Below are positions 19,006 through 21,010 of a stretch of 21,010 bases of DNA, piece by piece. This stretch comes from Larix sibirica (Eukaryota; Streptophyta; Pinopsida; Pinales; Pinaceae). Location: the NCBI GenBank assembly GCA_004151065.3, contig NWUY0300000743.1:1-21010 (forward strand), written 5' to 3'. How positions within the stretch are numbered: the stretch's first letter is position 1; every line of letters begins with the position of its first letter. Under the pieces are notes generated by a model. The model was not told the DNA's origin. It saw only the letters and a program-made list of their open reading frames with translations, and did not search any database. The translations under genes and the position numbers were made by a program.

Positions 19006-21010
19006 GAAGCATGCTAACAGTTATTTTCATTACCCTTCTTATTTCAGAAGGAATGGTTAAATTAATTGATCATTTCAATATCAAATCGAGAAACATAAGT
19101 CAGTGTGAGATACCATACGCTGTATGTGCATGCCTGGGTTTTTTATGCAATCGGTTTCGATAATGATTCTAATAAAGGAAATAACATTGCGGAAAAGTTA
19201 CAAAAAAGTAAACACACTTGCAGGAATTAATATACCACAATTAAAACAATGCACACAACAAAAAGTGAAAGAATTGAAATGTATCTATTCAAATCCTACT
19301 CTAATGGGTCATGGATATCTCCTTATGCAAGCAAGAACGCCTCCAGCTTCTTCACATAGCTATGGAAAAATCTTCCAATACCTTGGAAAGCCAAACAAAA
19401 TAAAGTGAGTGCCCCTATCACTCCAAGAGAAATCAGCCAGCACACAGGTGCTACACCTACTTACCAAATTATATATAAGGAGGACATAAATACCAGTTCC
19501 CCATCCATCCCATAATTCAAATCTTTTGAATTGGAATAATAATCTCGCTTGACCAATCCTGCACATTTTGATACGCATACAAGAGGGTAAGCGTGCACAT
19601 GATGTTATGTATAAGGAGAGCACTCGATCAATGGAAGGGCCTAATTTATTGTCACCTATAAATGTTGCGCAAAGGGCCAAATGTCACTATTACTAAACAC
19701 CCACGACGACATTGTCGAATCCTTCACTCTTGCATATGATCTCCCTCAACTTATAAGTTTTATGCGGTGGACGTCTAGTGCTCTCCCAATAGTGGATAAA
19801 GAGTTGGGAAACTATTAAATATAAGGAGGAACAATTATCAGGATCTTCTTAAAAAATTATTATATATAAATATGTGATGAGAGGGTAATTTGTACTACCA
19901 CCTATGCCATAATACTATATGCGATAAAGAATTTTTGCTTTATACACCTCCTACTAGTATTATTTAAGGGTGCGTAGCCTAATTATTTAAGTAAAGGGTT
20001 GAGACAAAACTCAGTGCAAGGCAAGGCAGAATGGAAAATATATGTAGAAATACCCTTAAATAGTTGGGGAGTTATTCACCTACTGTAAGAGATTGCTTAG
20101 TTATAATTAAACCACATGTAATACAAATTGTTTGCTTCAGTGAAGTTCTTGTCGAGATGTTTTAAAGCAACCTTAATGCAGCTTTTTTCTACTATCATTA
20201 ATTTCCCCCCACACACAAATAAGTAAATCATATTACTATGTAGCGGACCCAATTATTCATAGACAACACACCTGTACAGTGATTTATGTGAACATAGGAA
20301 TTGGCGGGGGAGCGTAACCTAACTATAAAATATAATGAGGGGGATCTCATGGCCTGAAGAGGATATTCGGTACCCTTGTATGAATAACCCTTTCATTTTT
20401 TCATATGCATAGAGTTTGGGACTCGAGATACAAGGGAATTCTTGAAAGCAAATGGACTTGATCGAGAAACCCCTTTGGATTTTATGCAGAAACCTCACTC
20501 CAGACCAGTTTTAGGATTCTGTTTAACCCAAGTGAAGAACCTTGGTGATCTTACTCATATATGTTAGATATTCTTGATATACTTCATATGGATATAGAAA
20601 TATTCTCCAGAACCTTTGAATTAGTACTCAGTATGGAGTTGGGATTCGAGAGATGAACAAATGATGAATTGAATGCTACCCAATTGATTCGATCGAGAAA
20701 GCTACACCTATATACCTTCTTCTTATGGGCTTCATTTGTGATACTTACACTTACTAAGTTATATAAGTTATAGTCGAATTTATGTTCAAACAAGTCGATA
20801 CATACTGACTTAAAGAACGTTCAGGCCATCCCCTGAGAGGAGGACAAGGTTGAGTGAGACAGACATAACCTTTATGATTTCCTTGGTTTCCATGGAAGCC
20901 ACTAGCCTCGCCTGAATAAAAAGACCAATTGTTTCATTACCTTAGTGACCAGATCGTAGTGACTGTAATATACCACCTAATATTTTATGTTATGTTTATG
21001 AAGTTTATGA
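19006..21010. other. No gene recognised
   Basis: AT-rich sequence with short open frames (for example 19124-19408 plus, 19360-19680 minus) lacking domains. A weak echo is seen between GCGTAGCCTAATTAT near 19974 and GCGTAACCTAACTAT near 20312. It could be LTR or untranslated retroelement sequence belonging with the gag fragment, or intron or intergenic DNA. I cannot support any finer annotation. Confidence 0.4.

Noticed and set aside
19006-21010. LTR, tRNA gene or further gag-pol sequence after the knuckle fragment
   Set aside because: No protease, RT or integrase motifs, no convincing direct repeat to pair as LTRs, and no cloverleaf were found by reading.

Overview
The window looks like nuclear DNA from a plant with a large, repeat-rich genome. 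The evidence is AT-rich non-coding sequence, GT-AG spliced exons, a leader-like segment carrying CTAGGGTTT, and LINEs of the plant type (DUF4283 and CCHC ORF1; endonuclease, reverse transcriptase, zf-RVT and C-terminal RNase H in ORF2). A gymnosperm or other large-genome plant would fit, but nothing here fixes the species. There is no bacterial-style operon, CRISPR array, rRNA or recognisable tRNA.

Layout. Positions 1-540 are AT-rich flank with a cluster of four GTATAC palindromes. Positions about 560-900 look like a plus-strand promoter and leader (two ACCGGT sites, a G-box, CTAGGGTTT, a pyrimidine-rich stretch). Positions 900-6190 hold short tandem and inverted repeats, one unidentified minus-strand reading frame (2472-2867) and a 363-bp tandem duplication (4791-5516). 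Positions about 6200-9070 are a decayed minus-strand LINE 3' part whose linker plus RNase H module is present three times in tandem (period about 660 bp). Positions 9980-10165 look like a promoter or LTR U3 with five TTGAC cores and a TATA box. Two well-supported host exons lie at about 11167-11503 and 11588-11689, separated by an 84-bp GT-AG intron; they encode part of an unidentified, probably membrane-anchored protein. They may belong to a long plus-strand gene starting near 700, but that link is inference.

Positions about 13140-18787 are a nearly complete plus-strand LINE. ORF1 and ORF2 meet at a TGATG stop/start overlap, and most catalytic residues of the endonuclease, reverse transcriptase and RNase H survive. 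Several in-frame stops and at least three frameshifts show it is dead as it stands. It ends abruptly inside RNase H at the only ambiguous base (N, 18788). Beyond that, in the same frame, comes a retroviral-type gag zinc-knuckle fragment, so there is either a real element-into-element junction or an assembly misjoin. Positions 19010-21010 hold nothing I can identify.

I see no new multi-gene system. The points most worth checking are the LINE/gag junction at the N, the triplicated RNase H module, the ORF1/ORF2 overlap, the transition-dominated decay, and the unidentified host exons.
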